This document shows, piece by piece, positions 34,656 through 47,249 of a DNA stretch of 64,000 bases. The stretch is from Sialis fuliginosa (Eukaryota > Arthropoda > Insecta > Megaloptera > Sialidae), in NCBI GenBank assembly GCA_961205875.1, contig OY540809.1:33678267-33742266 (forward strand). Direction: 5' to 3'. A model generated the notes under the pieces. It made no database searches, had not been told where the DNA came from, and saw only the letters and a program-made list of their open reading frames with translations. Made by a program: the position numbers and the translations under genes. The stretch's first letter is position 1, and each line of letters begins with the position of its first letter.

Positions 34656-34993
34656 CAATTAATCTTATTCTTAAGAGCACATTTACATTGATACTTTTTT
34701 TGTTTCAATATTTTTAATTATCGAAATACATATTTACTTTAAAGAATTTAGGAATCAATTCAACAATATGATTAAACAATGCGATATACATATGACTGAT
34801 TGTGAGAATAAAGATTTAACCTTATCATCAACTTACCTCTATTAACAACACTTCCTTTTTATACTTTTTATTTTTAATTAACACAAGTTTTTTTATTACT
34901 AGATGTTGCGTTAAATCGGTCACAACACGGCCGAACTAAACTTAAACTGACGATGAGTCGAATGGATATTTACTGAAAATTAATAACAAAGTA
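34656..34993. other. AT-rich spacer upstream of the relic gene
   Basis: A second minus frame over exon 1 (RIRLIDAQIVRKEIGKSHYN, then stop) is also open, so the exon-1 frame is not unique. No promoter motif recognised. Confidence 0.4.
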
Positions 34994-35244
34994 GGACTTG
35001 TGTAGTTCACGAACGACCTATTTCAAAAGAGCGGCTCCCACTCGTTTCTAAAAATGAGATTGTACGATTTTTATTTTTAATAAGTACGTTTACAATACAT
35101 TACATTTGTTTCACTATTGATTTCTTTTTTGGTATTGTATATAAATAATAGTATTGTAATTAGTATTGTATATAAAAGTATCGGGAACTATTGAACTAAA
35201 AGAGTCGAAGCCGCTCTTTTGAAGAGGTGAACTATGCACAAGTC
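34994..35244. mobile_element. ~250-bp MITE, ACTTGTGTAGTTCAC ends
   Basis: The left end ACTTGTGTAGTTCACGAACG and the complement of the right end ACTTGTGCATAGTTCACCTC are inverted repeats, followed by TTTCAAAAGAGCGGCT on both sides. Blocks such as TAAAAATGAGATTGTACGAT match the longer element at 3776. No clear target duplication. Confidence 0.7.
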
Positions 35245-35725
35245 TACACTTTAGAGCGATGCAGGCGGTGAGGGGAATGTGCCGTTTTGTTATAAACGTA
35301 CATTTTCTGTTTCTTTCTTACTCACACTCATTTGTGAATATGTTATTATTGCCATAGTCACGGCGCACTGTTAATTATTGGCACATTTTATATTTGAAAA
35401 CGCGGTTCCTAATCCTTCTGAAAATTTACAGATATCTTTATGAATTAATGAAGAATATAATAATACGTTTAAATTTTCATTAAATCACTTACATTTCATC
35501 ATCACTTCACTTTAAAAAGATTATGAAACCATAAGAATGCATGTTAATTTGTTCATTTAATATCTCATAAACTATTCTCCTAATGATCTTGAAATTTTAC
35601 CTAGATTTTTTAAGTATAAATGTTTTTTTGTTTATAAAGTTTCATCAAAATCTGTATTATTATTCTATGGTGTCAAGTATCAACCTCCTTAAATTTATTT
35701 AACGTACCTAATATTAACATTAGGG
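35245..35725. other. AT-rich spacer
   Basis: No feature recognised. Confidence 0.4.
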
Positions 35726-35955
35726 GGCATCCATTAATTACGTGAGATCAAATTGGGGAAGGGGGGGGGTCCAGCAAAATCTCACCAAATCTCATTTAAA
35801 TGAAGGGGGGGGGGGCATTGAAAATCTCACGTCAACTTTTTAATTCAAAGAATATACATTATTATTACAGATAATAATAAAACTAATCTCATTTGAGGGA
35901 GGGGGGGGTCCTACCACATCTCACCAAATCTCATCAAGGGAGAGGGGGGTCCAAA
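35726..35955 (+). repeat. G-rich TE fragment (GGGGGCATCCATTAATTACG)
   Basis: Begins GGGGGCATCCATTAATTACG, TGAGAT and carries three related blocks with long G runs plus CTCACCAAATCTCAT. A complement of the start was not found, so this is one end of an element or an internal array. Confidence 0.5.
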
Positions 35956-36109
35956 TTCAAAGAAATGTAAATGTAAAAATTCTTATGTAAATATGAAATA
36001 TTAATAATAAAACTTTTTATAAAAAAGGTTTAGTTTTTGATTAACAAAATAATAAAAAATGTTTTTTTATAATTATAAAAATTATCAATATAGATAAAAA
36101 TTAAACAAT

Positions 36110-36537
36110 AATAAGTTCAGTAAAATTACAATTTGCGTAGGATAAATAAAAAATTTTGGTAACATTACAATGCACTATGTAATTTGACAATCAAAATTGT
36201 AAAGATAATAAAAAGCTTTTTAAATTTTTAATGAGTTTATTGTAATATAAATTACAATATTTGTTTGTGATTTTACATAAAATTATAGCGAATCAAATCA
36301 CAAACAATGTTTGTGATTTGATTGTAAATTGACGAATGGTTCTGTAAAATCACAATGTGTTTAAGGTTTATACATAAAGATTGTAAAATTACAACTCATC
36401 TTAGTAGGTTTACTCACATGCCTTGGAAAATTACTCAAATTGTATTATAATTTCGTATTACCATACACTGATTTGTAATTTTACTCATTTTTGTTTTGTA
36501 ATATAATTGTAATTTTACAAAACTTTTTAACAGTGTA
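36110..36537. repeat. GTAAAATTACAA-rich element, related to 32871
   Basis: Repeated GTAAAATTACAA / TTGTAATTTTAC on both strands; the right end TTTACAAAACTTTTTAACAG followed by TGTACAC is the complement of the start motif at 32874. An inner hairpin (CACAAACAATGTTTGTG, 36299-36315) is present. The left end is not resolved. Confidence 0.6.
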
Positions 36538-36645
36538 CACAAATGCGATTTTCTGTTAATAAATAAACAATAACGATTTGTTTCAATATTCCTATTCGTT
36601 ATCGATAATCTATGGTGGTATTTATGTTTCTATTGGGCTTTTATT

Positions 36646-37075
36646 CAGTGGCGTTACTACAAATTTACGGCTCCTGGCCAATTTTTAAGATGGGGCCCTC
36701 TAAAAAAAGAGCGAAAAATTGTTTTTACGCAAATAACTTCAAAATTGCAACTGCACTCATTGGTTTCCTAAAGTGTAGGTACCAATTTTCGTTGATACGG
36801 AATTTTTGTGTTCGAAAAATCTATTTTTATTGTACTAATTATACATTTATAACATTTGAATATATCCCTATGGTGACGTATGTAATTCCCGCGCAAACGC
36901 TGATTGGTCAAGGAGCTATTGAGACTACCTTGTCTTTATATACCTTGGGTACGTATGTCAATAGTTATCTATATAGTTCATCAATCGGTATCAAGGCTCC
37001 CGCCCATACCGTGTCCCGCCCTCGGCGTACTGCATCACAAATAGTTAAAAAAAAAAATTAAAAAATAATAGATTG
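36646..37075 (+). mobile_element. hAT-like left end with 149-codon ORF, unresolved
   Basis: CAGTGGCGTTACTACAAATT resembles hAT termini (compare CAGTGGCG at 53531). The plus ORF 36612-37061 runs through it without similarity that I recognise; its C-terminal part is basic (TVSRPRRTASQIVKKKN). A CCAAT-like GATTGGTC lies at about 36901. No right end or duplicated CTTTTATT was found downstream. The ORF is more likely incidental than a gene, but its 3' half is less AT-biased than the surroundings. Confidence 0.35.
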
Positions 37076-37353
37076 TTAACGACGTAGTAAAATTGGTTGA
37101 AAATTGGCTTGAAGCGAAATTTCGCGCAAAAAAGTGTGATTTAGACCCACTGTGCGTCGGTGACGCGATTTATTCAAAAATTCATTTTCATATTATTTTT
37201 AGCAAGCATAAAAAATTAAATTAAAATTGAACATAACAATGTTAAAATATTAAGTATATTCAATTATATTGATTGATCAAATCAGAAAATACGGTTGTGG
37301 GTGAGACGAGTTATCAGAACTTTTACTATGAGTATCTCTAGATATAAGCATTA

Positions 37354-37965
37354 AGGTGTTTTTTATTATTATTTTTCGGTCCCACTGGCCTATCTTTTAG
37401 CTTTGGATCAAAAGTTAACTGTCACAAAATTTCAGACTCATAGTTCAACCTTGTGAATGGCGCAAACCTAGTATTTTTCCCAATTTGATTAACATGAGAA
37501 AAATTATATTGTCACTTATGCGTGAATAGCTTGTTGAAAAATTTATTTATTTTAATTTCCTACAGCAGCATATTATAGAGCATTAAATTTCTTACAAAAA
37601 AGATCCCAAGTTCTCAATTTATAGATCCAGTATTTTGAAATATATGTTCGTTTAAACATTATTATAAAAAGTAAAATCCAATTTTTATGATAATTTTTAA
37701 ACAAACATATCTTAAATTTTACTGTATTTATGAATTGCGCACTTAAAAAATATTACTCTGAGAAATTTTCAAAAAATTTTTTTCAACGAGCTAATCACGC
37801 GAAAGCAAAAAAGTAATTTTTAAATGGGAAAAAGACTTGGTTTGCGCCGTTCACGGATTTGATCTACGAGTTTGAAATTTTGGGACAATTAAATTTTGAT
37901 CCCAAGCTAAAACATAGGCCAATGCGACCGAAAAAATAAAAATTAAAACAATTATAAATACACCC
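37354..37965. mobile_element. 612-bp palindromic MITE, TA duplication
   Basis: TA at 37352-37353 and 37966-37967. Left AGGTGTTTTTTATTATTATT and right complement GGGTGTATTTATAATTG; arms share TTTTTCGGTC, TGGCCTAT, TTTTAGCTT, GGATCAAAA and AAAATTTCA for nearly 300 bases each. No coding capacity. Confidence 0.8.
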
Positions 37966-37967
37966 TA

Positions 37968-38638
37968 ATAAACACACATCAAATTTAAAGAAAGGGTAAA
38001 ATAATTTGGGTATAGATTATATTTGAATCTATTTTGACTAATTATTATTTTTTTAGATTTGTGTGTACAAACAGTTTTTTGAAAATTATCTTTAAATATC
38101 AATCAATATTTTCGATTTAACTGTATTATAGATTCCATAGATGAAGCAATATCAGTGTCAACTACGTATCTATATTATTAAAATTTCGATTATTTTTCGT
38201 TTACCAAGAGAATTATTTCTACACATAGTTATTACGAATATATACTGTATACATAAATAATGATTGACTGGTACTGCAGCATATTGTATTGATGATTAGT
38301 GATTAGTGATTAGTATAGAGCTTTGTTATTCACTTCACGAAATATTACCTATTACAATTGCTATTGAACTATTACCATAAGCAAATTGTATCTACATTAT
38401 TTTACATACATACATAGACTATAGACGCATGCATACTGATGACAACTTGAACATGTATGACTAATACAGGAGTTCTTAACAGGTTGGAAACTGGGACCAT
38501 ATTTTACAATGGGGTTAAATTATTTGTTTTTATAATTGTTCATAAATGTGATAATCTGTATGAAGGGATGAAAGAAATAAAATAAATATTTGGGTAGCTA
38601 TGATTTTGTTTGTTTTGTTATTATGTCCTATTTTAGAT
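37968..38638. other. AT-rich spacer
   Basis: A short GATTAGT tandem near 38290-38313. Nothing else recognised. Confidence 0.4.
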
Positions 38639-38640
38639 TA

Positions 38641-39153
38641 AGGTAGTGGCACCAGTCTTGACAAAGACTCCAGTAATGGCAAATTTAATGTACTGAATTA
38701 GAAATATGTGTTGATATTTGATTACTACCATTTCTGAATACTTAATCTATCGGCCAATAGGTGTCAAAATGGTCGACATTTAAACTAATTATTAGTATAA
38801 TTTATTTATTAATTATTATATAATCATAGCAACTACTTTACATTGTTTCAAATTTGACAATTCTTTCTTTTATATCTTTTGTGCCCTAGTACTTATCATT
38901 TAGCAAGTGTCCATCACTGCGTGCTCAATACTGGTTTTACCTTTGCCATTACTGGAGAAAAAACGTGAACAAAACACAAGGTTATAATTTAAAAAACAAA
39001 CTGTATTTGCGGACTTTAGTAATTAAATTGATTAAATAAAAAGTTACTTGTTTTATTAGTAGTATGAGTTCATGATAATTCAAAAAACAAGCCCATTATC
39101 AAAAAAAAAAAAAAAAAATTTTCTAATAGCGGCCATAACTGGTGCCTTTACCT
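38641..39153 (+). mobile_element. TA-flanked MITE, AGGTAGTGG family, copy 3
   Basis: 513 bp between TA dinucleotides. Ends AGGTAGTGGCACCAGT and, complemented, AGGTAAAGGCACCAGT. Internal GTGCTCAATACTGGTTTTAC and GCCATTACTGGAGAAAAAAC as in copies 2 and 4. Confidence 0.85.
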
Positions 39154-39155
39154 TA

Positions 39156-40435
39156 TTTTGCTTGATATAAATTTTCATAAAATTTGGTTATACCTTGATT
39201 TTGAACTTCACTCTCGAAATAGACTATTTACTTCTAGTCTAGGATGCATTACATAATATCAGATATAAGAAAAAACTAATTTTTGATCGTTTTACATGGC
39301 ATTATCTAATTTTACTTCAATATACCGTGGACGTATTTTCGTAAAAACGAAAATAAATCACTGTTTAATCTGAAACAAGATAGAAAAGGATACAAACAAA
39401 CAGATGAGAGCGTGATTTTTAATCCAGGCTGCTTGATAAACTAGACGCCAAATCGGATTTCTTAAAACCGGACGTTGGTTTTTGCGGTCTCTTTTGGGAT
39501 TGGCTTATAATTTTATACTCACATGTATGAATGAATAGATTATATGTAATATATTAAATATTAGTATATAAACTATATGATACGATGTGCATATCTGAAT
39601 ATTATGATGATTTTAAAAAAACTAACATTTTTTATTTACGTTTTTTTAATAAAAAAAAAAATTATATAAATATTAAATATAGAATAAAACACATTTTCTA
39701 AAGCTTTATGATTTTTAAAATACTAAAATTCTGTATGCAAGTTTTATAAAATGTCTACTTACAACAATACTTCTGACATTAAAACAGTTTCTATTATATT
39801 TTCCATTGAGATATGTTGCAGCTTTTAAAAAACGAGTAATGTATACAATTATTTTTAAACAGTTTCCGAAAATGTATGTTATAACCGTAAACAAAGTGAA
39901 AAATACTCATGAATGCATTTAAATATTTTTCTTTTAAGTATATTGTTACTTATCAGCTTGATTTTTGTAACAATTTCTGTACACATTCTTTAGAATTGTT
40001 GCTACTGCAAGAGTTTATTAAATCCGAATGATTTACATTATTTAAAAACTTTGCGCTGCCGTTAGATTTTCATTATGACTTTGCTTTTCCTGCGGAAGTC
40101 ATAGCAAGATTGGATCCAATAGTTTTGAGTAAAATCTTTAGAAATGTAACAGCGTATTGACAAAACTTTTGCGTTATTTCAGAGATGTAACAACAAAACT
40201 TTTCCCTCTCTCTTTATCTAACGCTTTATACTTTGCTTAACAAAAGTCTGGATGCGCAAATAATAAAAAATGACAGAGTTAACTTGGATGTTTACTGTTT
40301 AGTTAGTTTTAATATTATGACAAAGGTGAGTTGAGTTTTGTGGGTTTTTTTTTCAGGTTGATATTGATTTTTACGTAAATAACGTCAATTGTTTTAGTCC
40401 AGATACTGAGTGGGCATTTCAGAGACTTGATGCTT
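39156..40435. other. AT-rich spacer
   Basis: No gene or repeat end identified. Confidence 0.4.
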
Positions 40436-41260
40436 GATGTAACGCGCTGAGAGCAGTTTGCGCGCTAGCGAAAATTTATAATCAGTATACCTCGACACCC
40501 AGAGCAGTTACCACGCAGGTTTTGCTCTTAAATTGTAGATCTAAATTAAATCTACGTGATACAAGTACAAATCAAAACATTTAACCAGTTTTAATAAGTG
40601 AAAAACTTCATACTGTAAAAAAACAAAAAAAGTAATTAAATTTCGCATTTCCACGATTTTGCTTGTAAATATTATTTAATTGAATTGAAACAAGAAAAAA
40701 CAGTATATAAGAATATATTCTCTAAGCGGTAACATTTTTAATTTTTTGATTAAAGTCTTTTAAATTGAATAAAAAAATAAAAAGTAAATTTCGTATTTCC
40801 ACGATTTCGCATGTACATTTTAACTAATTGTTTTTATGTTCGTAAAAATCATAAGAAATAACCATATTATACAATCCAGTCGGAGTTTATTTAACCCCAC
40901 TAATACGTATTCACGTCAATTCCTCGACTGTGCATCCCGACACAGTCACATACATTTTTTGTGTGTAGATTCTATTTACATATTATCGAAAGCAACGTAT
41001 TTGATGGCGTTTTCAAAATTGAATAATGCAGTAATGTATTTAGGTACATTACGTGATCCACTGAAATTAGCGGTAATAGTGACTTTTTGTGATTGTTTAC
41101 TTGAACAGTTTTTTTCATACTGGTTATATAACTGTTAAATATATATTCAACATATTCTAACCTTACTAGTAATATTGCTTCCTCGCAATATCGAAAATAC
41201 GAGAAGCTTTGTGATCGTTTTAGAATGTTCTCCGATTACAAAATTTTAATTTGATCTTAT
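40436..41260. repeat. Unresolved repeat-like region
   Basis: TTTCGCATTTCCACGATTTT (40649) is repeated as TTTCGTATTTCCACGATTTC (40788), about 140 bases apart. 41166-41255 is an inverted relative of 18470-18557. A GC-richer block lies at 40440-40530. A 100-codon plus ORF (40836-41138) fills the middle with no recognised family; its less biased composition keeps it a weak candidate exon. Confidence 0.4.
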
Positions 41261-42790
41261 CGTTTCACGTCAGAAACAATGATGAGTATTGACTGTCGCA
41301 AAGTTGCATACAAACTAGGCGAAACTAATAAAATTAGAAATATCTGCATTATGATTATCTGGAGGTCAATGGATTAAAATCTTAAATTTATTCGGTGTTT
41401 TCAGAAATACTAACAAAACAATTTTCGAGAAACTTCAAGGTTTAAATATGTATATTGTTTACCTTAAAAGTTTCTTAGTGACGATACATTTTTTCTGGAA
41501 TATTTAAAACATTTCAAGTAACCTCAAAGTTATATAAAAATATTTATTTATAATGATGATAAATATACCTATAACACAAAAACGTTTTTCTTGTACTAAT
41601 GCTTCTGATTCGAATTAACTCACTGGAAGCGCGAAAAAAACTTTTTATGACTTTTATGTACGGGGTTATGAAATATGGTAGAGATTTTGTTTTGTTTAAG
41701 AGAATATTATAAGCCTTTCATTATTATCATAATTTGTATTTGTTTTTTTCTTTATTAATTTAATTCGTTCAAATATTGAAATATAGAGATTGTTTACTAT
41801 GAAACTCACGATATCCATGGTAGAAACAAAAATTGAGTTACGTACAGTCTGAGTCAAATATAATGTAAATCTAGATGCAATGAACGATCAAAATCAAATT
41901 ATGAATTATTCACTTTAAATGTTTATAAGAAAGTCAAATTGGTTTATACACTACATAAACTATCAAAATACTTTTGTTTAAAATCATATTTTCCATTATT
42001 AACTGTTATTTTAGAATTTTAGCCAAAGAATTAATATAACAATATAATAATATTATAATAATAATACAATTAATATAACAAACAAATGTAATGAAAATAA
42101 TAATATTAGTACTTCATAATAATATGTACTATACAAATATGAAAAAATATGTATTAAAAACAAATCATTACATTTCTGTATGCCATTTTTTTCAATATTT
42201 TTCAGCAATAATTATTTTTTTCTCACAATTTAGTTCTGTATATGTATAATTTTTTTTATGAAACTTGTTGCTAAATATGTAAGTGACGTGTGAAAATTTC
42301 AGATTTTTCTCGATGATTGAACCATGTGTTTTATTGGACTTTAACCGTCAATACACCATTGTGCCATAAGAGCCTGTCTTAATTTAAAAAAATAGTAACT
42401 TTCAAACTATGTTTTAAAATTTGGTATACGGACGATAACCCAAAAACAGAAATGATATTTTGAAAAAAAAAATTTTTTTTTGGACCCCCTTCCAATTTGA
42501 TTTGAGTTTTACCCTTCAGTCACGATATATTTGCTTTTCAATGTCATTATCAGAAAAAAAATCTGAGTAATTTCAGAATGTAGTTTTTAATTAGTTCTTT
42601 CAATGAAAATTTTAACGAACATTATAACAAAAATAGTTAATAAAATATTTTGGAATAACTCTTTTTTATAAATCGCATTTGGCCGTTTTATATGTACTTA
42701 GTCTGGCGCCCTGGGCAATTTTTTTTTCAAAATGCTTTATTTTCAAAACTTTTTTTTATCTGCTACGTCTTGGAAAACTTCAATAAAAAC
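41261..42790. other. AT-rich spacer
   Basis: No gene, no hairpin and no repeat end recognised. Confidence 0.4.
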
Positions 42791-42794
42791 CGAA

Positions 42795-43125
42795 TTAAAA
42801 CTCCATAATCATATATCCCATCAACCCCATAACCTTAAAACTCCATAATCCCAAACCTCACAACCTCAAAACCCCCATAACTCTATTAATGGAGTTATAG
42901 GATTTTTAAGGTTATGAGGTTTAAGATTATGGAGTTTTTAAGGTTATGCGGTTTAGGATTATGGGGTTTTAAGGTTACGTGGTTGAGGGGTTAAAGGGCA
43001 TAGCTGTTTCAAACATATTGATTTTCATTGCTTGAACGTACATAAGTATCTTTTTAACTGGGTTATGGGGTTTTAAGGTTATGGGGTTGATGAGATATAT
43101 GATTATGGGGTTTTGTTTGGGTTAT
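42795..43125. repeat. Inverted G/C-skewed minisatellite, AACCCCATAACC unit
   Basis: From 42795 to about 42890 the plus strand carries units such as AACTCCATAATC, AACCCCATAACCTTAAAA and CCTCACAACC. From about 42893 to 43000 and 43062-43120 it carries the complement: GGTTATGAGGTTTAAGATTA, TGGGGTTTTAAGGTTA. The two halves form a large imperfect hairpin. The unit is not the insect telomere repeat TTAGG. Confidence 0.75.
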
Positions 43126-44501
43126 TATTGAAATTTATTACTTTTATTTTTTTTGAGGTTAGGAAAAAAACCTGACGTGATCGGGTTATTTGGACTTCGG
43201 ATTCGGTTTCAGCATGTTCGATTACATATAGTACGGTGGGTCAGATTTCCGCAAACAAAAGTTTTTTTTTGTGGAGCTGTGTTATATATTTAAACTTTTT
43301 AAATAAGCTCATCTTTGTTCTCACACGTTCATGAAATATTGCAGTATAACTTGTCAGAACTTTTTCTAAAATAAATTAAAAGTATCCTTACAATCACCTA
43401 TTTCCAGCATTTCTATTTATATTTGCTATCTTCTTTAATATTTATGTATGCGCGCCTAATAACGTGCATTCTTTTTACACGATTTTCATAACACGACACA
43501 GGAAAGTTATTTCGTTTATGCATTTGACAAGTATGAACGCCGTTTGTCAAACAAACACGATTATATAACACCCGAATCATCCACATGACTTGTACGAACA
43601 TTGTAACCCATTTGTATTACATTATCGCTATTCGGTTTTTTATTTGTCATTAGTTCATTGAAAATCAGGATTAAACAAAACTTATTAAACCACTAATCAC
43701 ATATAATATATGTAGATAATAAAACTACCATAGTATTATACACTCCCTAGTTCGAACATAGGTAAGGGGGTCAAAATACGACAGGAGGGGTGAAAAGGTT
43801 TGTTATGCGTGTTGCCTACTATGCATAATATCAGTATGTACTTATTTCTAATTTCAAACAGAAAGGTAAAAACAATACAAAGCCATTTCATTTTAACAAA
43901 GTTATCGATTTATTTATATAATTATGCATTAATTCAAATTTTACAATAATATAATATTTTTTATCCATAACGTGCCAATGCTGCTAAACTCTCACCAATA
44001 AACCACGTTATTTCTTCGTTGTAGATGATTTTTTTTTTATAGAACTATTAGCAAATAAAAATGACATACCAATCTAGAACAAAATATGTGATTATGAATT
44101 GTAATGAATAATAAAAAGTCCAATCTTAAATTTGGTGGGCCTTATTATCCGTAAGATACTACGGTATACTTTTTTTATAAAGCAAAAACTTAAAAACAAT
44201 AGAAATAAAATTTTTACCATAAACTTTAAGGATCGAACTATTATCTGAACAAATAAGAAACATATAATAGGTACATAAAAATTTTAACAAAAATTGAGAG
44301 TATTTGTTGGTTGTTTTTATAAAATTGAGCATTCGTCACCATTTCTCGCAACAAACTCAGAGGTACCGAAAAGTTAGCGCGGCGAGAGACTAGTCGGTGT
44401 GTAGTTAGCTTTGTATAAGTACCTTCTATGTGTATATAAAAATCCAAACCGATCCAATTTTAGATTTCCGCTTATATGGTTATTTTTTTTTAACTATTAT
44501 A
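43126..44501. other. AT-rich spacer
   Basis: Two 60-68 codon minus ORFs (43413-43601, 44241-44447) without recognised motifs. No repeats seen. Confidence 0.4.
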
Positions 44502-44699
44502 CCGGATTATCTATTTAAATTGAGACAAGCAAATATCTAGAAAACTAATGATTTTCGTTGAAAATGTTTGGTATAAAAAATAAAAAAATATAGTTTTCCA
44601 TTTGTAAACCTAATTCTGAAACTTTTGTACCAAACATTTTCTGTGAAAATCGTTAGTTTTCGAAATATTTGCTTGTCTCGATTTAAATATACTACTCGG
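44502..44699. mobile_element. 198-bp hairpin MITE, TA-CCGG ends
   Basis: TA at 44500-44501 and 44700-44701. Arms share ATTTAAATTGAGACAAGCAA, ATAT, AAAACTAA and GATTTTCGTTGAAAATGTTTGGT with only a few mismatches. The 68-codon minus ORF over it is a shadow. Confidence 0.8.
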
Positions 44700-44701
44700 T
44701 A

Positions 44702-45060
44702 TATTATATATAAAAATATATATAATTTTTGACAAATGTCCACGCATTATGAACGTAGAAAACTAAATTGATGATATTTTTCTTGTCTATATGTATGTGA
44801 ATGGGTGTTAACACGATAAATGCAATAAAAAACCTGCAACGCAGTTTTTTCTAAAGTTTAAAAATCGTCTTTTCTTACTTCGTAGATGTTGAAAATAGAT
44901 TTTATATATAAAATTATATTTGGAAAACGATTCCATTGGGAGAGATATATAATATATGATGTGTTTGTTGTAATTCAGTCGGTTGAAAAATGTTTAAAAA
45001 AGCTGCTATGAGTGCCACATGACTTTATTATACGCAATACTGAGTGTATTTTATGTAAAA
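44702..45060. other. AT-rich spacer
   Basis: The motif CATGACTTTATTATACGC at 45018-45035 is a weak relative of the repeats at 31720 and 32085. No gene. Confidence 0.4.
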
Positions 45061-45786
45061 CTAGCTGGGCCTGCGCGGCTTCGCCCGCTTGGACTACGGA
45101 ATTATTGTTTAGGATTTTTGAAAAATTTAGTTGAATTAAGTACAAACACGATTAATTATTGTCGTAATAATAACTAATCAAAACCTAACGTACCTAAAAA
45201 AAAACAAAAAACAAATCAGAACAAAAATTACAAATAATTTTTGTTCTGTTTAAATTTAAATGTTAATAATTGAAAACAAAATAAACAACTGCCGGCCTAC
45301 ACTTCCTCATAGTTCGCGCGAATTGCCGCGAATAATATGTTTATTGTACCTATGTATATCTATTTCACGTTATTTCCTAAACCAAAAGACCAAATTGAAT
45401 TCTGTAAAGGGCAAATTAGTCCACGTAACCCAAATATTTTAAATTTTCTTTGTAAATAAAAGCAGTCATTGTGGATTAAATATAAAAGTTAGACATATGG
45501 TGTCGCTGACTTTATTGTAGATCTTTTGATTCTACACAATTCTTTAATACATTATTTTGTTCAATATTGTACGGTTTAGGCAGCGTATTGCAAAATAGCG
45601 CGCCGACGGTAAAATTTTTTCCGACTTGATTTACTATTATCGTCACTGCATAGTTGTTATGTTACCTAACGTAACAATTAAAAAAGAAACCACGTACCTA
45701 AATCGGATAAATGGTTCTCGAGTGATAAGCGCACTAACGGACAGACAGACAGACAGAGAGATGTTTAGCATTATACATATTAAGGA
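45061..45786 (-). mobile_element. Helitron-like element, second family
   Basis: On the minus strand it starts TCCTTAATATGTATAATGCT after an A and ends with the hairpin GCGGGCGAAGCCGCGC, then AGGCCCAG, CTAG and T. A short GTCTGTCTGTCTGTCCG run lies near its 5' end. The ends differ from the TCCATACTAATATT copies, so this is a distinct subfamily. The 60-codon ORF inside is not credible as Rep/helicase. Confidence 0.75.
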
Positions 45787-47249
45787 TTATTTTTAAGCGT
45801 TTGACAACTGACATCTATGGATATAAATTATTGCAAACATTTTTTGTTTCACTCTATTATAAATAAATTCGCACAGCTGTATGAACCTCAACATCGAAGG
45901 GTCAAAACCAATATTGTATAGTTTGATATATATTGGATGATTAAAAAGTTAATGTATAGTAATTATTTCCCCGTGCGGCTGTATAATGTGTGTACATATG
46001 ACGTTTACGATGGTTACATTAAACTGGTGTTATCCGCAAGGTGTATCGGTTTAGACCGCGTTAAAATCAATATATTGGTCGTAAACTATGATAACCGAAT
46101 CCCTCATGACCCCCCCCCCCCCCCCAAGCCCATTGCAGACCACGTGATGGTGTGAACAGATAATGTTTGGTGGTATTATGGAAATATAGATGAATTTTAA
46201 TTAATGCACTGGTTAGATCTGTGTGTTCTCCCAGTGACGAGGAAACTTTTTAGACGCAGGTTAAAAATATCTCTTGATTATTTTACGTATTTTAATTCTG
46301 TACATTAAATAAATAGAACACAGAAATAATAATCTATCTATTTTTATAATTGATATAGTTTTTATACGTATTTTACATTGCTATTTTAACTGTAGTTCCA
46401 AAATTTAATCATATACATTTTAAAACAATAGGTTTTTGAGTTGAGATGTTTAATATATTTTTGTAATCAATATTAATATAAATGTAAATCTGTAAGCTCT
46501 GTCTGTAAAATGTAAATTTTTTTGGAGTCTCTATTTACATTTAAAATATTTTGTATACGACTTTATAAAATGATATATATTTATAGTATTATTATCCTAT
46601 TTTGTTAGTTTAAATTAATATAACGCTGTTTTATATGGTATTTCTTTAAGAAAATACATTAAATTATAAAAATTGTGTTTTCTACATATTTTGCAATTTT
46701 TACAGCTTTGTTAAATTATTTGTATAGCATACGTTCTTTTCGATCGAATGAAATTACATTTATAGTGTCAATAATAATATAATATAAAAATAATAATAAT
46801 ATAATAGTAAAGACGTTAAAATATTCACTTTAAATCTACATCGTGAGTTCCGGCCGGAATTCCGGTACACCTCTAATGAATATCATACAAGTTAATTTAT
46901 AATATATTATAATATAACATTTTTATTATGACTGTTATAAACTTCCAAATTTAAAATCAAGTTAAAAAGTGTCACAAACTTGAACAAAGTGCTGTTTTTT
47001 GATACCGCGTTTTATGGATGCTATAATTTGTCATATTGTAAAATAAGAATAATAGTGGAAACGTTTAAATGGTAATGTTATATGTGCTTATAACAGACGT
47101 TCTGCAATTTTGTGTAGCTGTCGGAAAATTGGGGAAGAATAAGATATATCATCTGCGTATTGATCTTATCTAAATGTGTACATAATTTATACAGTCGCTT
47201 CTGCAATATTTTCTAAGATTCGTTTGCGAGGTACGCATTTTACTGTATA
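45787..47249. other. AT-rich spacer with poly-C tract
   Basis: Poly-C at about 46110-46125 gives the proline run of a 72-codon ORF that I reject. AGCTCTGTCTGTAAAATG (46495) resembles AGGCTCTGTCTCTACAATG near 56191. Otherwise nothing. Confidence 0.4.

Noticed and set aside
36612-37061. 149-codon ORF as a protein-coding gene
   Set aside because: It crosses a hAT-like terminus, has no recognisable domain and most of its length is AT-biased; kept only as part of an unresolved element.
42795-43125. Telomere-like repeat tract
   Set aside because: Unit is long, degenerate and strand-switching, not TTAGG or a known variant.
45937-46155. 72-codon ORF with a proline run
   Set aside because: The run comes from a poly-C tract; the rest has no coding character.
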